From NCBI RefSeq assembly GCF_000614975.1, contig NZ_BALM01000007.1, positions 62,001-126,000 of the forward strand: DNA of 64,000 nt, read 5' to 3'. Shown piece after piece: positions 36,665 through 45,950 of the stretch. How positions within the stretch are numbered: the stretch's first letter is position 1; every line of letters starts with the position of its first letter. The DNA is from Shewanella marina JCM 15074 (GTDB taxonomy: Bacteria > Pseudomonadota > Gammaproteobacteria > Enterobacterales > Shewanellaceae). Under the pieces are notes generated by a model. It had not been told where the DNA came from. It was given only the letters and a program-made list of their open reading frames with translations, and searched no databases. The translations under genes were made by a program, and so were the position numbers.

Positions 36665-38613
36665 TTAAATTAAACCTACATCAGTAATGACTTCAACTAA
36701 TGCTGGACCGTCATGGGCAAATATTGTTTGCAGTGCTGTATTTAATTGATCTGCTGAGGTGACTTGTATGCCTAAAGCGCCACAACCGTTTGCGTACTCA
36801 GCAAAATTTGGATTAACCAAATCTGTTGCCCACACATCAAATTCACCTGCGCGTTGTTCTTTTGATATTTTACCTAGCTCACTATTATTAAGAATGATGG
36901 TTTTTATAGGCATCTTGTATTTAACCGCGGTAGTCAGCTCGGCTAGGTATTGACAAAAACCACCATCACCGGCAACGGCAATAATGGGGCGTTGCTGGCC
37001 AACCGCTGCCCATGCGCCCATCGCGGCAGGAAAAGCGAAGCCAATTGAGCCTAAATAACCTGACATTAAAAATGTCTGTTGTTTGCTTTCAAAGTATCGA
37101 CCTAACGAATAAGCATTGTTACCCACATCAACACAAACGACGGCATTTTCAGGTGTTAATGCTGATAATGCATCAAATACCGCAATTGAACTCACGCCTT
37201 TATGTCTGTCTTCAAGTAGTCTTTTGGCTTTTTCTTTATGCCAAATAGCACGTCTTTGATTGATCTCATTGGTACGATCTATTTTATTTTCATAAATCGT
37301 TACTTGTTCTCGTAGCAGTTTCATTGTGACCGATATTTCGCCCCAGACAGCCGCCTCTACTTTGTGGAATTTGCTGAGTGCCATAGGATCAAAATCAATT
37401 TGGATTGTTGGTTTTTTAGGGCTAATACCACTGTGATTAGAGAAGGATGCACCAATCACTAGCAGTAAATCTGACTCATTCATAAACCAAGATGCGATAG
37501 GTGTACCGCTACGACCTAAAACACCACAACCCAAAGGGTGGTTATCTGATATTTGGCCTTTTGCTTTGAATGTGGTCATTACCGGGCAATTGAGTTTTTC
37601 GGCAAAATCAATAATCGCATCCATATGAAATCTTGCGCCATGACCCACAATAATTGTTGGCCGAGAAGCGTTGTTAAGCATTTTTACTGCTTTAGCGATG
37701 CTCTCTAACGGCGGCGATATTGTCATCGCCGTGATGCGGTCAATTGGATCTTGCGCTCGCTCATTATTATCAACAGTCAGTTCTTGAACTTCATCAGGGA
37801 AGGTTAAATGGCTCACATCGCGTTTAATGATGGCTGTTTTAATCGCTAAACTCATCAGTTCGCTATGTTTACTTTTATGTTCAACTCTATGATTGAATTC
37901 AGCAACCGCATTAAAAGCATTAACTAAATCAACTTCTTGGAAATTACCGGTACCAACGACTTGAGTTGCTACTTGTCCCGTTAACGCTAGAATAGGGGCT
38001 CTATCGACTTTTGCATCCCATAAGCCAGTGAACATATTGGTCGAGCCTGGCCCGGCAATGGCAAAACATGCTGCAGGTTTACCAGTTAACTTGCCGTAGG
38101 CAGAAGCCGCAAATGCTGCCGCGCTTCATGGCGTATTCCAATAAATTGTAAATGCCCTTGTTGCTCTTGTCGTCTAAGTGCATCAGCCATACCTAAATTG
38201 GAATGACCAACCATACCAAATACGCGATTAACCCCCCAGTTAACCATGGTTTCAACCATGACATCTGAGATAGTGGTTTGATGTTCATCTTCCTCTTCAA
38301 TGGCGACAAAAAGAGCATTATCTTCTTGTTTTATTTCATATGTTTTTAAGCCATCGCCAAAACCACTAGGGGACTTTCCAGAACAAGGATGAAAATCCCA
38401 GCCATGCCATGGACAGCGTAATAGGCCGTTTTCAATGGAGCCTTCGCCCATGGGGCCACCTTGATGAGGACAGCGATTATCTAATGCCGCGTATTTTCCT
38501 TCAAAATGACTTAAGCAGATAACTTGATGTCCTGCGTTGACGGACATGACTCGGCCTTCAAGTAATTCGTTTTTATTTTCTAATACTTTGTACCAGACTT
38601 TTTTTGTCGCCAT
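36665..38613 (-). pseudogene. Rieske ferredoxin-TPP enzyme fusion, frameshifted
   Basis: Two domains in one gene of about 649 residues. The N-terminal 110 residues are a Rieske [2Fe-2S] domain with ligands Cys48/His50 (CPH) and Cys67/His70 (CPWH). The rest is a TPP-dependent decarboxylase/oxidase of the pyruvate oxidase-acetolactate synthase type: catalytic Glu163 in RHE, GPGSTNMFTGLWDA, and GDGGFCQYLAELTTA...NN for TPP-Mg. One base is missing at about 38129, immediately after RHE: GAAG-CGCGGCA should read E-G-A-A-A or similar. Rieske domain and TPP domain would share electrons in one chain, an unusual idea. It may be disrupted, or the gap may be a sequencing error. Confidence 0.87.
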
Positions 38614-38716
38614 AGTTCATCCTTTTTATAGTGTTAAGTGATGTTAAATGGCAAAGATACAAACTTAACTCTTTTCCAATACAGCTCGTCACGCAAGTAA
38701 GTTAAGGGGGTAAATA

Positions 38717-39697
38717 TTATTCAAATTTGTTTCGGTCATGGGGATGATTAAAATCGAGTAACGGCCCCAAAGGGATTATTCTTGTTGGATTAATGGTTTC
38801 GTGAGATTGATAGTAGTGGGCTTTGATATAATCGATATCGACAGTTTTTGCGATATTAGGCCACTGGTATAGTTCTCTAATATAATTTGAAAGTGCAGGG
38901 TAATCAGCAATACGTTTAATATTACATTTAAAATGGCCAACGTAAACCGCATCAAAGCGTATTAAGGTTGTAAATAGTCGCCAATCAGCCTCTGTTATTT
39001 GTGAGCCTGTTAAATAACGTTGCTGAGTTAATAATTTTTCTAGTTCCTCTAAATAATCAAATAACTCAGTCACAGCTTTAGAGTAAGCCGTTTGTGTCGT
39101 TGCAAAACCTGCTCTATAAACACCATTATTAACATTGTGATAGACAAGTTCATTGATAGCGTCGATGTTCTCTCGAAGAGACTCAGGATAGTAATCACCT
39201 ATTTTTGCGCCTAAATCATCAAAAGCACTATTAAACATACGAATAATATCAGCGGATTCGTTGCTGACGATGGTGTTGAGTTTTTTATCCCATAACACAG
39301 GTACTGTGACTCTACCTGTATAATCAGGCATGGCTAATGTATAGAGCTGATGAACATTTTGAGTATGGTTAACGGTATCGGCGATAACACCTTTACCATC
39401 AGCGAAATTCCAACCATCTTCGCCCATAAATGAGTTAACAATTGAGATAGGAATATGCTGCTCTAATCCCTTTAAGGCTCTAAATATGAGGGTGCGATGT
39501 GCCCATGGGCAAGCTAATGAAATATATAAATGGTAACGATTAGATTCAGCTTTAAAGCCTGCAACACCCGTTGGGCCGGCACTGCCATCTTTGGATATCC
39601 AATTGCGAAAGTGTGATGCTTTACGTACAAATTTGCCATTATTTGATTTGGTATCATACCAATCAGTTTGCCATTGACCATCAACTAATAAACCCAT
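38717..39697 (-). CDS. yqjG: Glutathionyl-hydroquinone reductase, YqjG/ECM4 type
   Basis: 326-residue GST-like enzyme that reduces glutathionyl-hydroquinones to hydroquinones. The catalytic Cys is in LACPWAHRT; GRVTVPVLWDKK, VSNESADIIRMFNSAFD and NNGVYRAGFATTQ are family blocks, and KTVDIDYIKAHYYQSHETINPTRIIPLGP matches the E. coli YqjG C-terminus. The second of two adjacent ATGs agrees with the family start (MGLLVDGQW). It lies 104 bases upstream of and co-directional with the Rieske-TPP gene, so they could be co-expressed. Confidence 0.92.
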   Translation of the reverse strand: MGLLVDGQWQTDWYDTKSNNGKFVRKASHFRNWISKDGSAGPTGVAGFKAESNRYHLYISLACPWAHRTLIFRALKGLEQHIPISIVNSFMGEDGWNFADGKGVIADTVNHTQNVHQLYTLAMPDYTGRVTVPVLWDKKLNTIVSNESADIIRMFNSAFDDLGAKIGDYYPESLRENIDAINELVYHNVNNGVYRAGFATTQTAYSKAVTELFDYLEELEKLLTQQRYLTGSQITEADWRLFTTLIRFDAVYVGHFKCNIKRIADYPALSNYIRELYQWPNIAKTVDIDYIKAHYYQSHETINPTRIIPLGPLLDFNHPHDRNKFE

Positions 39698-39837
39698 CAT
39701 TCCATTCCTTATTTAACAATACATAGAACAGCATATTGGTTATTAAGTCAGGGATAAACACAGATTTATTTAAATAATAGTTCTCAAAAGTAGAACAATA
39801 AAATTAAACAAGTGGAGGTAAAGTCATGCTGTACTCT

Positions 39838-39992
39838 CAGTCAGTGCAACTCTTTAATGACATAAAGAGGTTACATAACCAATTATTAGAGGATATGCCA
39901 ACAAGGTTTGATAAGAAGACACGACAGGTGTTACTTAGTAGGAGGATACAGTGCAGCTCAAAGCTAGGATAGTACATAGAACGGTATTGTGT
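39838..39992. repeat. Direct repeat copy A
   Basis: 155 bases closely matching 42228-42382 in the same orientation, starting CAGTCAGTGCAA and ending with AGAACGGTA(T/A)TGTGT. In each copy a frame can be read as NQLLEDMPTRFDKKTRQ, so both derive from one coding sequence now broken by indels. In this copy the reading frame breaks at the AGTAGGAGG stretch. Confidence 0.75.
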
Positions 39993-40560
39993 GATGAATT
40001 GACTAATAGGTTCTATAAATGATGGATGGGAAGAATGGGTGCCGAAGCGCCTAATCCCGTAATTGTGCAAGCGATGTCTTGCAACGTAAATGTCTTCTCC
40101 GCTTTCGTATCAGGCATTTAGCACATACTATCCCACTAGTACTCGCTCTCTCAGTGTTCGCTTTTATTGGGACACAATTACTAGGCCACGAGAGTTGTCG
40201 CATAGAAGATTTGATAATTCAAACCGTTCTAAGAATAGTTAAGTTTGTTTCTAGAAAAGCTTGATTGTAGTTTAATTATAATAGGTGAAGTTAATTTAGC
40301 TTTATATTAAATTACTAAATAATACTGCTTGTGTCTGTACAGTTTTTATTTGAAATTGTGATATGCAACAAGTAAAAATAAAATAATAATATTTATAAAT
40401 GGCTAAATTTAAATATTTTTCGATAAACTATATTTATTAAATGGAATGCAATTGTTGAAATTCTAGTTATATTCATTTCTCGTGATATTAAATTAGCGTT
40501 AAAAAGTATTTTTGAGAATAAGTTAAATGGTTTAGCTTATTCCAATGAGTATTTAAGGTA
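39993..40560. other. AT-rich accessory intergenic stretch
   Basis: No supported gene. On the + strand copy A reads on as LTNRFYK and then hits stops; short frames (e.g. 40079-40264) have no recognisable features and are likely relics. An AT-rich segment precedes the lipoprotein gene. Confidence 0.4.
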
Positions 40561-41977
40561 ATGAAAAAATCAATATTAGCTTTAGTGCTGTCAAGTCTGT
40601 TATTTGGTTGTGGTGGTAGTGATGGTGAAAGTTCTTCTCCTGAAGTGGACCCTGAGCTTCCTCCTGTAGTGGATCCTGAGATTCCCCCTGTGGTTGATCC
40701 TTTACCTCCTGTAACAGGTAAATTAGTTCTAAAAAATCTAAACATTGAAAACTAACAAAGCTATTGCGTCATTCACTAATAGTGGTGATTCTAAATACTA
40801 TGGGTTATCTAAAGTAACTGTAGGTATCTCTGATGATTCTAGCGTTGAGGTTGTCGCTCCGCAGTATGACCTAGTTACTTTCGATGGCGTAGATTCATTA
40901 GAGTGTGGTAGCGTTCCGGAGTTTAACATCATACGTATGGATGATATGGGTGATAATTGGACCCTTCTTTATGTTCAAGTTCCATTTAGTATCACTGATT
41001 GTGAGGTAGATGAGTATGAGTTTAGGTATTTTATTTCTCATCCAACTCTTGGCGTTTTCGAGTACCCTAAAGGCTATGCGCCTACTTACAGTTATCCACA
41101 CTATGAAACTGGAGAAAATGGGTTAATTATTATGAAGCCCAGAACTGCTAGAAATGATAGAGATAATCCTTTTATTGTATCTGACAGTACCTCAGAGGGA
41201 AGAGGGATTTATCAAATAACTTTACCTAAGGAAGGTGGGGAGGTTCCTAAGTTGAAGTTAGTAGTTCCGAATCTTAATAATAACACTTATTTTGTTGCAA
41301 CATTTGGTCTGGAGAATTCATTTACAGCGATTAAAGATGGATATATTTACTTCCTAGCATCACAAGGTGTTCTCCAAAAAATTGCCATTGACACAGGTAG
41401 GATTATTGATACTTGGCAACACGAGTATGTAAATGCGCCATTCTACTTTAAAGGTTTGATGTATGTTGGAATTGGTGGAGATAACGTGGTGGAACTGCTT
41501 GCTGACGGAAAGTTTGGTGTGCAACTACAATTACCTACGTATTCAAATTCTTATTACACAAGTCACATAATAGATGATAGATATATTATTGGTGATAGAT
41601 GTGCTGTGAGTGATATGGATACGAACACAGGTATACACCTCAATTATGGTGGTGATGGTAACGGTGAGGTTCGAGTTGAAAATAATGTTGTGTACTGCGT
41701 TGGTTTAAGCTCAGATTATACATCGCCAACTAAATCAATGGGGGCTGTATCTATGAAACTTGGAGATGTTAAACCTCTGCAAGAGGTTTCTTTACCTAAC
41801 ACTAACCTAGTTAAAGAGTCTATTCGTCTTAGAATGCCATTTATTAACTATGAATCAACAGAGAATAGTGTTTTTGAAACTGATACTGTTAGCGTTAATA
41901 TGATAACTGGCGAAAAATTTATTGAGACTTACTATTATGATGGTGAGAAAGTTCAGGATTTTATACCTATAAATTAG
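40561..41977 (+). pseudogene. Orphan lipoprotein, broken into two frames
   Basis: The first frame encodes a lipoprotein start (MKKSILALVLSSLLFGCGG, Cys17) and a Pro-rich linker with repeats of DPE(L/I)PPVVDP, ending LVLKNLNIEN at a TAA. The second frame begins at once with KTNKAIASF and runs 410 residues of beta-rich sequence with strands such as GYIYFLASQGVLQKIAIDTGRIIDTW, suggestive of a beta-propeller. Joining the two needs one base less around 40742-40755 (for example one A of GAAAAC), the opposite of the other frameshifts here. Function unknown. It is flanked by the 155-bp direct repeats. Confidence 0.7.
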
Positions 41978-41983
41978 AAAATA

Positions 41984-42012
41984 TAAGCGCTTAGATTTTC
42001 TAGGCGCTTTTC
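41984..42012 (+). terminator. Terminator of the repeat-flanked lipoprotein
   Basis: AAGCGC-T-TAGA-TTT-TCTA-G-GCGCTTTT hairpin with a T-rich tail, a few bases after the stop. Confidence 0.8.
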
Positions 42013-42227
42013 ATTTCATGTGGATAGATACTCTTCCCGTTTTTAACACTAATTAAAAATAGAAATTAGGTAGCCATTAGTGGTGGCCTACCGCCATAAG
42101 CTTTATAGGTCTTTCATAATTGTAAAACCAATACTGTAGCGACTCTCTGCATACTTAAGTTATTTATTCTATATCAATATAAGGCAGATTATATGGATAA
42201 TTAAAAGGGGGGCGTAAATAAATTCTG

Positions 42228-42382
42228 CAGTCAGTGCAAATCTTTAATGACATAAAGATTTGCATAACCAATTATTAGAAGATATGCCAACAAGGTTTGA
42301 TAAAAAGACACGACAGATGTTACTTGGTCAGGAAGATGCAGTGCTACTCAAAGCTAGGATAGTGCATAGAACGGTAATGTGT
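42228..42382. repeat. Direct repeat copy B
   Basis: 155-base near-copy of 39838-39992. Here the frame HNQLLEDMPTRFDKKTRQMLLGQEDAVLLKARIVHRTV is open longer, but an indel at AAAGATTTGC breaks it upstream. The two copies enclose about 2.2 kb containing the lipoprotein gene. Confidence 0.75.
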
Positions 42383-42440
42383 AATTCTCATTATATGTGG
42401 TCGATATATGTGCTCACAAAGTGAATGAGGATGTGACTTT

Positions 42441-42680
42441 CTAATGGGTCATCAATTTCAGCCAAATTCCTTTTTGAATGTCGAAATAGAGCTTTTGGTA
42501 CTCTTCATAAAAGTCCAATTCGTCCGAATCTTTTTCAGTTTGTAGTTGTTCGACGAGATTAGAAAGTACTGTTAGAGCGTTATTTAACTTCCTTTTCTTC
42601 TGCGTCAAAATTTGGCCGCTTTCGTCCCAAATCATTTCTTCGTTATCTAGCTTTTGAGTTGTAGGTTTTAGCTTGTTCAT
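42441..42680 (-). CDS. Small hypothetical coiled-coil protein
   Basis: 79 residues, acidic, with a helical heptad pattern (NNALTVLSNLVEQLQTEKDSDELDFYEEYQKLYFDIQKG). No family recognised. GGTG 9 bases upstream of the ATG is a weak ribosome binding site. It lies beside the repeat-flanked segment and could be part of the same accessory block. Confidence 0.55.
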   Translation of the reverse strand: MNKLKPTTQKLDNEEMIWDESGQILTQKKRKLNNALTVLSNLVEQLQTEKDSDELDFYEEYQKLYFDIQKGIWLKLMTH

Positions 42681-42892
42681 TGTTTACACCATTTTATTAA
42701 GTAAATGGGAGTCAATTGACTCCGTTATTTGTAACAATGAATAGGTAGTTTCAAGGATGGTAAACTATGTAGTTTTAGGGCAAAATTCCCCAAGGATTCC
42801 CCAACGCTGCTTTTAATTATCTGATTTTAGGAGTCTTTATTTTTCGCTATTTGGCCTATTTTTTATACAGCATAGTGGGTTAAGGTATTGAT

Positions 42893-43360
42893 ATGAAAAA
42901 AATTTCATCTGTTCTATTTGTGTGTATGGGTAACATATGCCGTTCTCCTACTGCAGAAGCTGTATTTCGCCGTGCAGCTAAAGATGCTGGTTTAACCATT
43001 GAAGTCGATTCAGCAGGTACTATTGGGCATCATCAAGGAGAGCTACCTGATCGTCGCAGCCGCGCTGCGGGTGAAGCGAGAGGTATTGATTTTACGGGCA
43101 TTCGTTCACGAAAAGTAGTCGATAATGATTTTGTACACTTTGATCTCATCCTTGCTGCTGATAATCAAAACTTAAATGATTTACGTGAACGCTGCCCACA
43201 ACAATACCAATATAAACTAAAACTAATTTTGGATTTTACTGACACTCCAGGTCGAGAAGTACCTGATCCTTATTACGGTGGTGGGCAAGGTTTTGAGCTG
43301 GTATTGGATATGCTAGAGGATGCAAGTCGAGGTTTAATTGACAGTATTGCAGAAACTTAA
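42893..43360 (+). CDS. Low molecular weight protein-tyrosine phosphatase
   Basis: 155-residue cytoplasmic phosphatase. The P-loop is CMGNICRS, with nucleophile Cys11 and Arg17 (CX5R), and the general acid Asp is in VPDPYYGG. In enterobacteria homologues (Wzb, Etp) sit beside tyrosine kinases for capsule export; none is visible here, so it may act on other targets. ATG after GTTAAGGTATTGAT. Confidence 0.95.
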   Translation: MKKISSVLFVCMGNICRSPTAEAVFRRAAKDAGLTIEVDSAGTIGHHQGELPDRRSRAAGEARGIDFTGIRSRKVVDNDFVHFDLILAADNQNLNDLRERCPQQYQYKLKLILDFTDTPGREVPDPYYGGGQGFELVLDMLEDASRGLIDSIAET

Positions 43361-43463
43361 AATGTTACCTATTTAACATTTTGGTAATAATTGTTTTGCT
43401 GAAAACCTATTTTATCCATTATGCTGATACACATACAATGATTGAGAGCGAGTGGAGTCGTTT

Positions 43464-43712
43464 ATGTGTATTGTAACTTATGCTAAACAGCATGCTGCTC
43501 AGCAAGCGCAGCAACATGATTTAACCCTAAACTGGATACGAACTTCAGTCTGGTTTTTGTGTGTCATTATTGCTGGCGCACTATTCTTTAGTCAATTAGT
43601 GCCACTATTTGTTGTGACGTTAGTATTGCTTCTCGGGATTTTTGGCTTACTTTGGGAAGTTGATCGTGCAGAGAAATTACAATTGCAAAAAATGAAAAAC
43701 TCGAGTTACTAA
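43464..43712 (+). CDS. Small inner membrane protein of unknown function
   Basis: 82 residues with a soluble Gln/His-rich N-terminus (AKQHAAQQAQQHD), two close membrane helices (VWFLCVIIAGALFFSQLV and LFVVTLVLLLGIFGLLW) and a charged tail. The ATG at 43464 follows TGGAG; an upstream GTG at 43452 is less likely. Function unknown. Confidence 0.7.
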   Translation: MCIVTYAKQHAAQQAQQHDLTLNWIRTSVWFLCVIIAGALFFSQLVPLFVVTLVLLLGIFGLLWEVDRAEKLQLQKMKNSSY

Positions 43713-43723
43713 CCCGAGTTTTT
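43695..43723. terminator. Terminator between the small membrane gene and ylqF
   Basis: AAAAACTCG and CGAGTTTTT form a stem around AGTTACTAACC; the small gene's stop codon is in the loop. T runs on both strands. Confidence 0.8.
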
Positions 43724-43749
43724 GTTGTTCTAGTCTACGACTATTGATA

Positions 43750-44691
43750 CTAGCTGTTATGGCGCTTGCCTGAGCGTTTTAGTTTTTCGGCTTCTCGTTT
43801 AGCTTCTTCTTTAGCTTCTTTTTCAGCAAGAATACGCGCAACCTCGGCTTTCTCTTTTTCTGCCATTGCTGGTGTCTCTAAGCTAAGTAAACCAATTTTA
43901 CCTGAACGGAATTCATGCAATAACAGCTCTGAAGCTTTATGAAGGTCAATACGTCCACCTGGGCGTAGCGCGCCGCGTTTACGACCAATTTCTTCCAACA
44001 ATTCAATATCTGTATGGGGTAACTGATCTAACTTATAGCGTTCACATATTGCGTCTGGATAAGCTTCTAGAAAATATTCAGCAGCAAACATTGCCACATC
44101 TTCATATTCCATTGCTGTATCTTTAATTGCACCTGTAACCGCAAGGCGATAGCTACTGGCTTCATTATCGACTTTTGGCCATAAGATGCCGGGAGTATCT
44201 GATAAAACGATGCCATTTTTTAAGTTAATGCGTTGCTGGGTCTTAGTTACTGCTGGCTCATTACCTGTTTTAGCAATCATGCGACCTGCTAAGGTATTGA
44301 TAATGGTTGATTTACCAACGTTAGGAATCCCCATAATCATGGTACGAATATCTTTATCAATACGATCACGATTTGAAGCGATCTTGCGGCACAACTCAGG
44401 AATTTTTTTTACTTGAGCAGGGATTAAGGTGGTAATAGCCATTGCTTTTACACCTTGCTCTTGCTCAAGATAATCAATCCATTGTTGGGTAATTTCTGGA
44501 TCAGCCAAATCCGCTTTGTTAAGCACTTTAATACAGGGTTTGTCACCACGTAGGCTGGCAACCATAGGATTTTCGCTGCTAAAGGGAATACGCGCGTCGA
44601 GCACTTCAATAACAAGATCGACTTGAGGCATCACCTCTGCGATCTCTTTACGCGCTTTATGCATGTGTCCGGGAAACCATTGAATTGCCAT
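43750..44691 (-). CDS. ylqF: Ribosome biogenesis GTPase YlqF/RbgA
   Basis: 313-residue circularly permuted GTPase that assists 50S subunit assembly. Motif order is G4 (NKADLAD) before G1 (GIPNVGKST) and G3 (DTPGILWP), typical of the YlqF/YawG class. It starts IQWFPGHMHKARKEI, a family hallmark. The C-terminal tail of alternating Glu/Lys is longer than usual and could contact rRNA. Confidence 0.94.
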   Translation of the reverse strand: MAIQWFPGHMHKARKEIAEVMPQVDLVIEVLDARIPFSSENPMVASLRGDKPCIKVLNKADLADPEITQQWIDYLEQEQGVKAMAITTLIPAQVKKIPELCRKIASNRDRIDKDIRTMIMGIPNVGKSTIINTLAGRMIAKTGNEPAVTKTQQRINLKNGIVLSDTPGILWPKVDNEASSYRLAVTGAIKDTAMEYEDVAMFAAEYFLEAYPDAICERYKLDQLPHTDIELLEEIGRKRGALRPGGRIDLHKASELLLHEFRSGKIGLLSLETPAMAEKEKAEVARILAEKEAKEEAKREAEKLKRSGKRHNS

Positions 44692-44979
44692 AGTTGCTGT
44701 TATTCCTAATCTTAATCTAATCTAGTTATTTTACATTGGTTAGCTGCAAATGCATAAAAAAAGCGCCTTTATCTGTTATTTTTAATGTTAATTGAGTTAA
44801 ATAGCAGCAATTTAGAGAATAAAAATTATCTTGTAATTTAATCAGCGTTGATCAGGTCAGTTGTGAGGCAATCGCGTTTTAGCAAGATTGATTTATTGGT
44901 TACAGCAATCGAGATATTCAGCAGTTTGTTGGTTGGCAAGTGAGATATTATTGAAACATTAAAGGTTAGTGATAGGTGG

Positions 44980-45888
44980 ATGATGAATAAGTTAACTGAG
45001 CAAGAGCGTTATATTATTGAAGATAAGGGCACTGAAGCCCCATTTTCTGGTGAATATAATAATACCACGGCAGATGGCGTATATTTCTGTAAACGCTGTC
45101 ATACGCCACTATTTCTCGCTAAGCATAAGTTTCAATCACATTGTGGCTGGCCTGCATTTGATGATCAACTTGATGATGCTATTAAACAGGTACCTGATGC
45201 TGACGGTAAACGAACAGAAATTGTTTGCCAGAATTGTGATGCTCATTTAGGGCATGTATTTACCAATGAAGGATTAACGACTAAAAACTTACGCCACTGC
45301 GTAAACTCATTATCGCTGACGTTTGAGCCTGAAGAGGCCAATGTTGAGCAAAATTCATATCAGTTTGCTACTTTGGGGGCGGGTTGTTTTTGGTGTATTG
45401 AAGCGATATTTAGCCAACTTGAAGGGGTGATAAGTGTTCAATCTGGCTATTGTGGTGGTGATGCGTTGACTGCAGATTATAAGTCTGTTTGCCAAGGTGA
45501 TACGGGTCATGCCGAAGTGGTTAATATTAAATTTGATCCAAGTATTATCAGTTACCAGCAAATTTTAGCGGTATTTTGGGAAATCCATAATCCAACCACA
45601 ATAAATCGGCAAGGTAATGATGTCGGTAGCCAATATCGTTCAGTTATTTTTGTGCATAATGATCAGCAAATCAGTGTTGCTAGTGAGATGTTAGCACAAT
45701 TACAACGTAGCCATATTTGGCCTAATCCAGTAGTGACTGAAATTAGTGCCTTCACTGATTTTTACCCAGCTGAAAATTATCATAATGACTATTTTGCGCA
45801 GCATGGTGAAGAGCCTTATTGTCAATTAGTGGTTAAACCTAAAGTGGAAAAGTTTGAAAAAGCATTTGCAGATTTTTTAAAGCAATAA
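44980..45888 (+). CDS. Bifunctional methionine sulfoxide reductase MsrB-MsrA
   Basis: 302 residues. The MsrB domain comes first: zinc ligands Cys37/Cys40 and Cys83/Cys86, HCGWPAF, and catalytic Cys107 in RHCVNS (usually RYCVN). MsrA follows: catalytic Cys136 in GAGCFWCIEA, with YCGG and the C-terminal NYHNDYFAQHG. Together it repairs both epimers of oxidised methionine. MsrB-MsrA order is less frequent than MsrA-MsrB. No signal peptide, so cytoplasmic. Confidence 0.95.
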   Translation: MMNKLTEQERYIIEDKGTEAPFSGEYNNTTADGVYFCKRCHTPLFLAKHKFQSHCGWPAFDDQLDDAIKQVPDADGKRTEIVCQNCDAHLGHVFTNEGLTTKNLRHCVNSLSLTFEPEEANVEQNSYQFATLGAGCFWCIEAIFSQLEGVISVQSGYCGGDALTADYKSVCQGDTGHAEVVNIKFDPSIISYQQILAVFWEIHNPTTINRQGNDVGSQYRSVIFVHNDQQISVASEMLAQLQRSHIWPNPVVTEISAFTDFYPAENYHNDYFAQHGEEPYCQLVVKPKVEKFEKAFADFLKQ

Positions 45889-45905
45889 TTTAGGCCGTTA
45901 ACGCA

Positions 45906-45937
45906 CAAAAAAAACGAGCCAATTGGCTCGTTTTTTA
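45906..45937. terminator. Bidirectional terminator between msrBA and sulP
   Basis: AAAACGAGCC-AATT-GGCTCGTTTT hairpin with A and T runs. Confidence 0.93.
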
Positions 45938-45950
45938 TATAGTTGGCGAG

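Noticed and set aside
39837-40264. ORFs in the repeat copy A region on both strands (39837-40070 minus, 40079-40264 plus)
   Set aside because: No ribosome binding site and no recognisable domain; the repeat's shared sequence suggests an older frame on the plus strand broken by indels.
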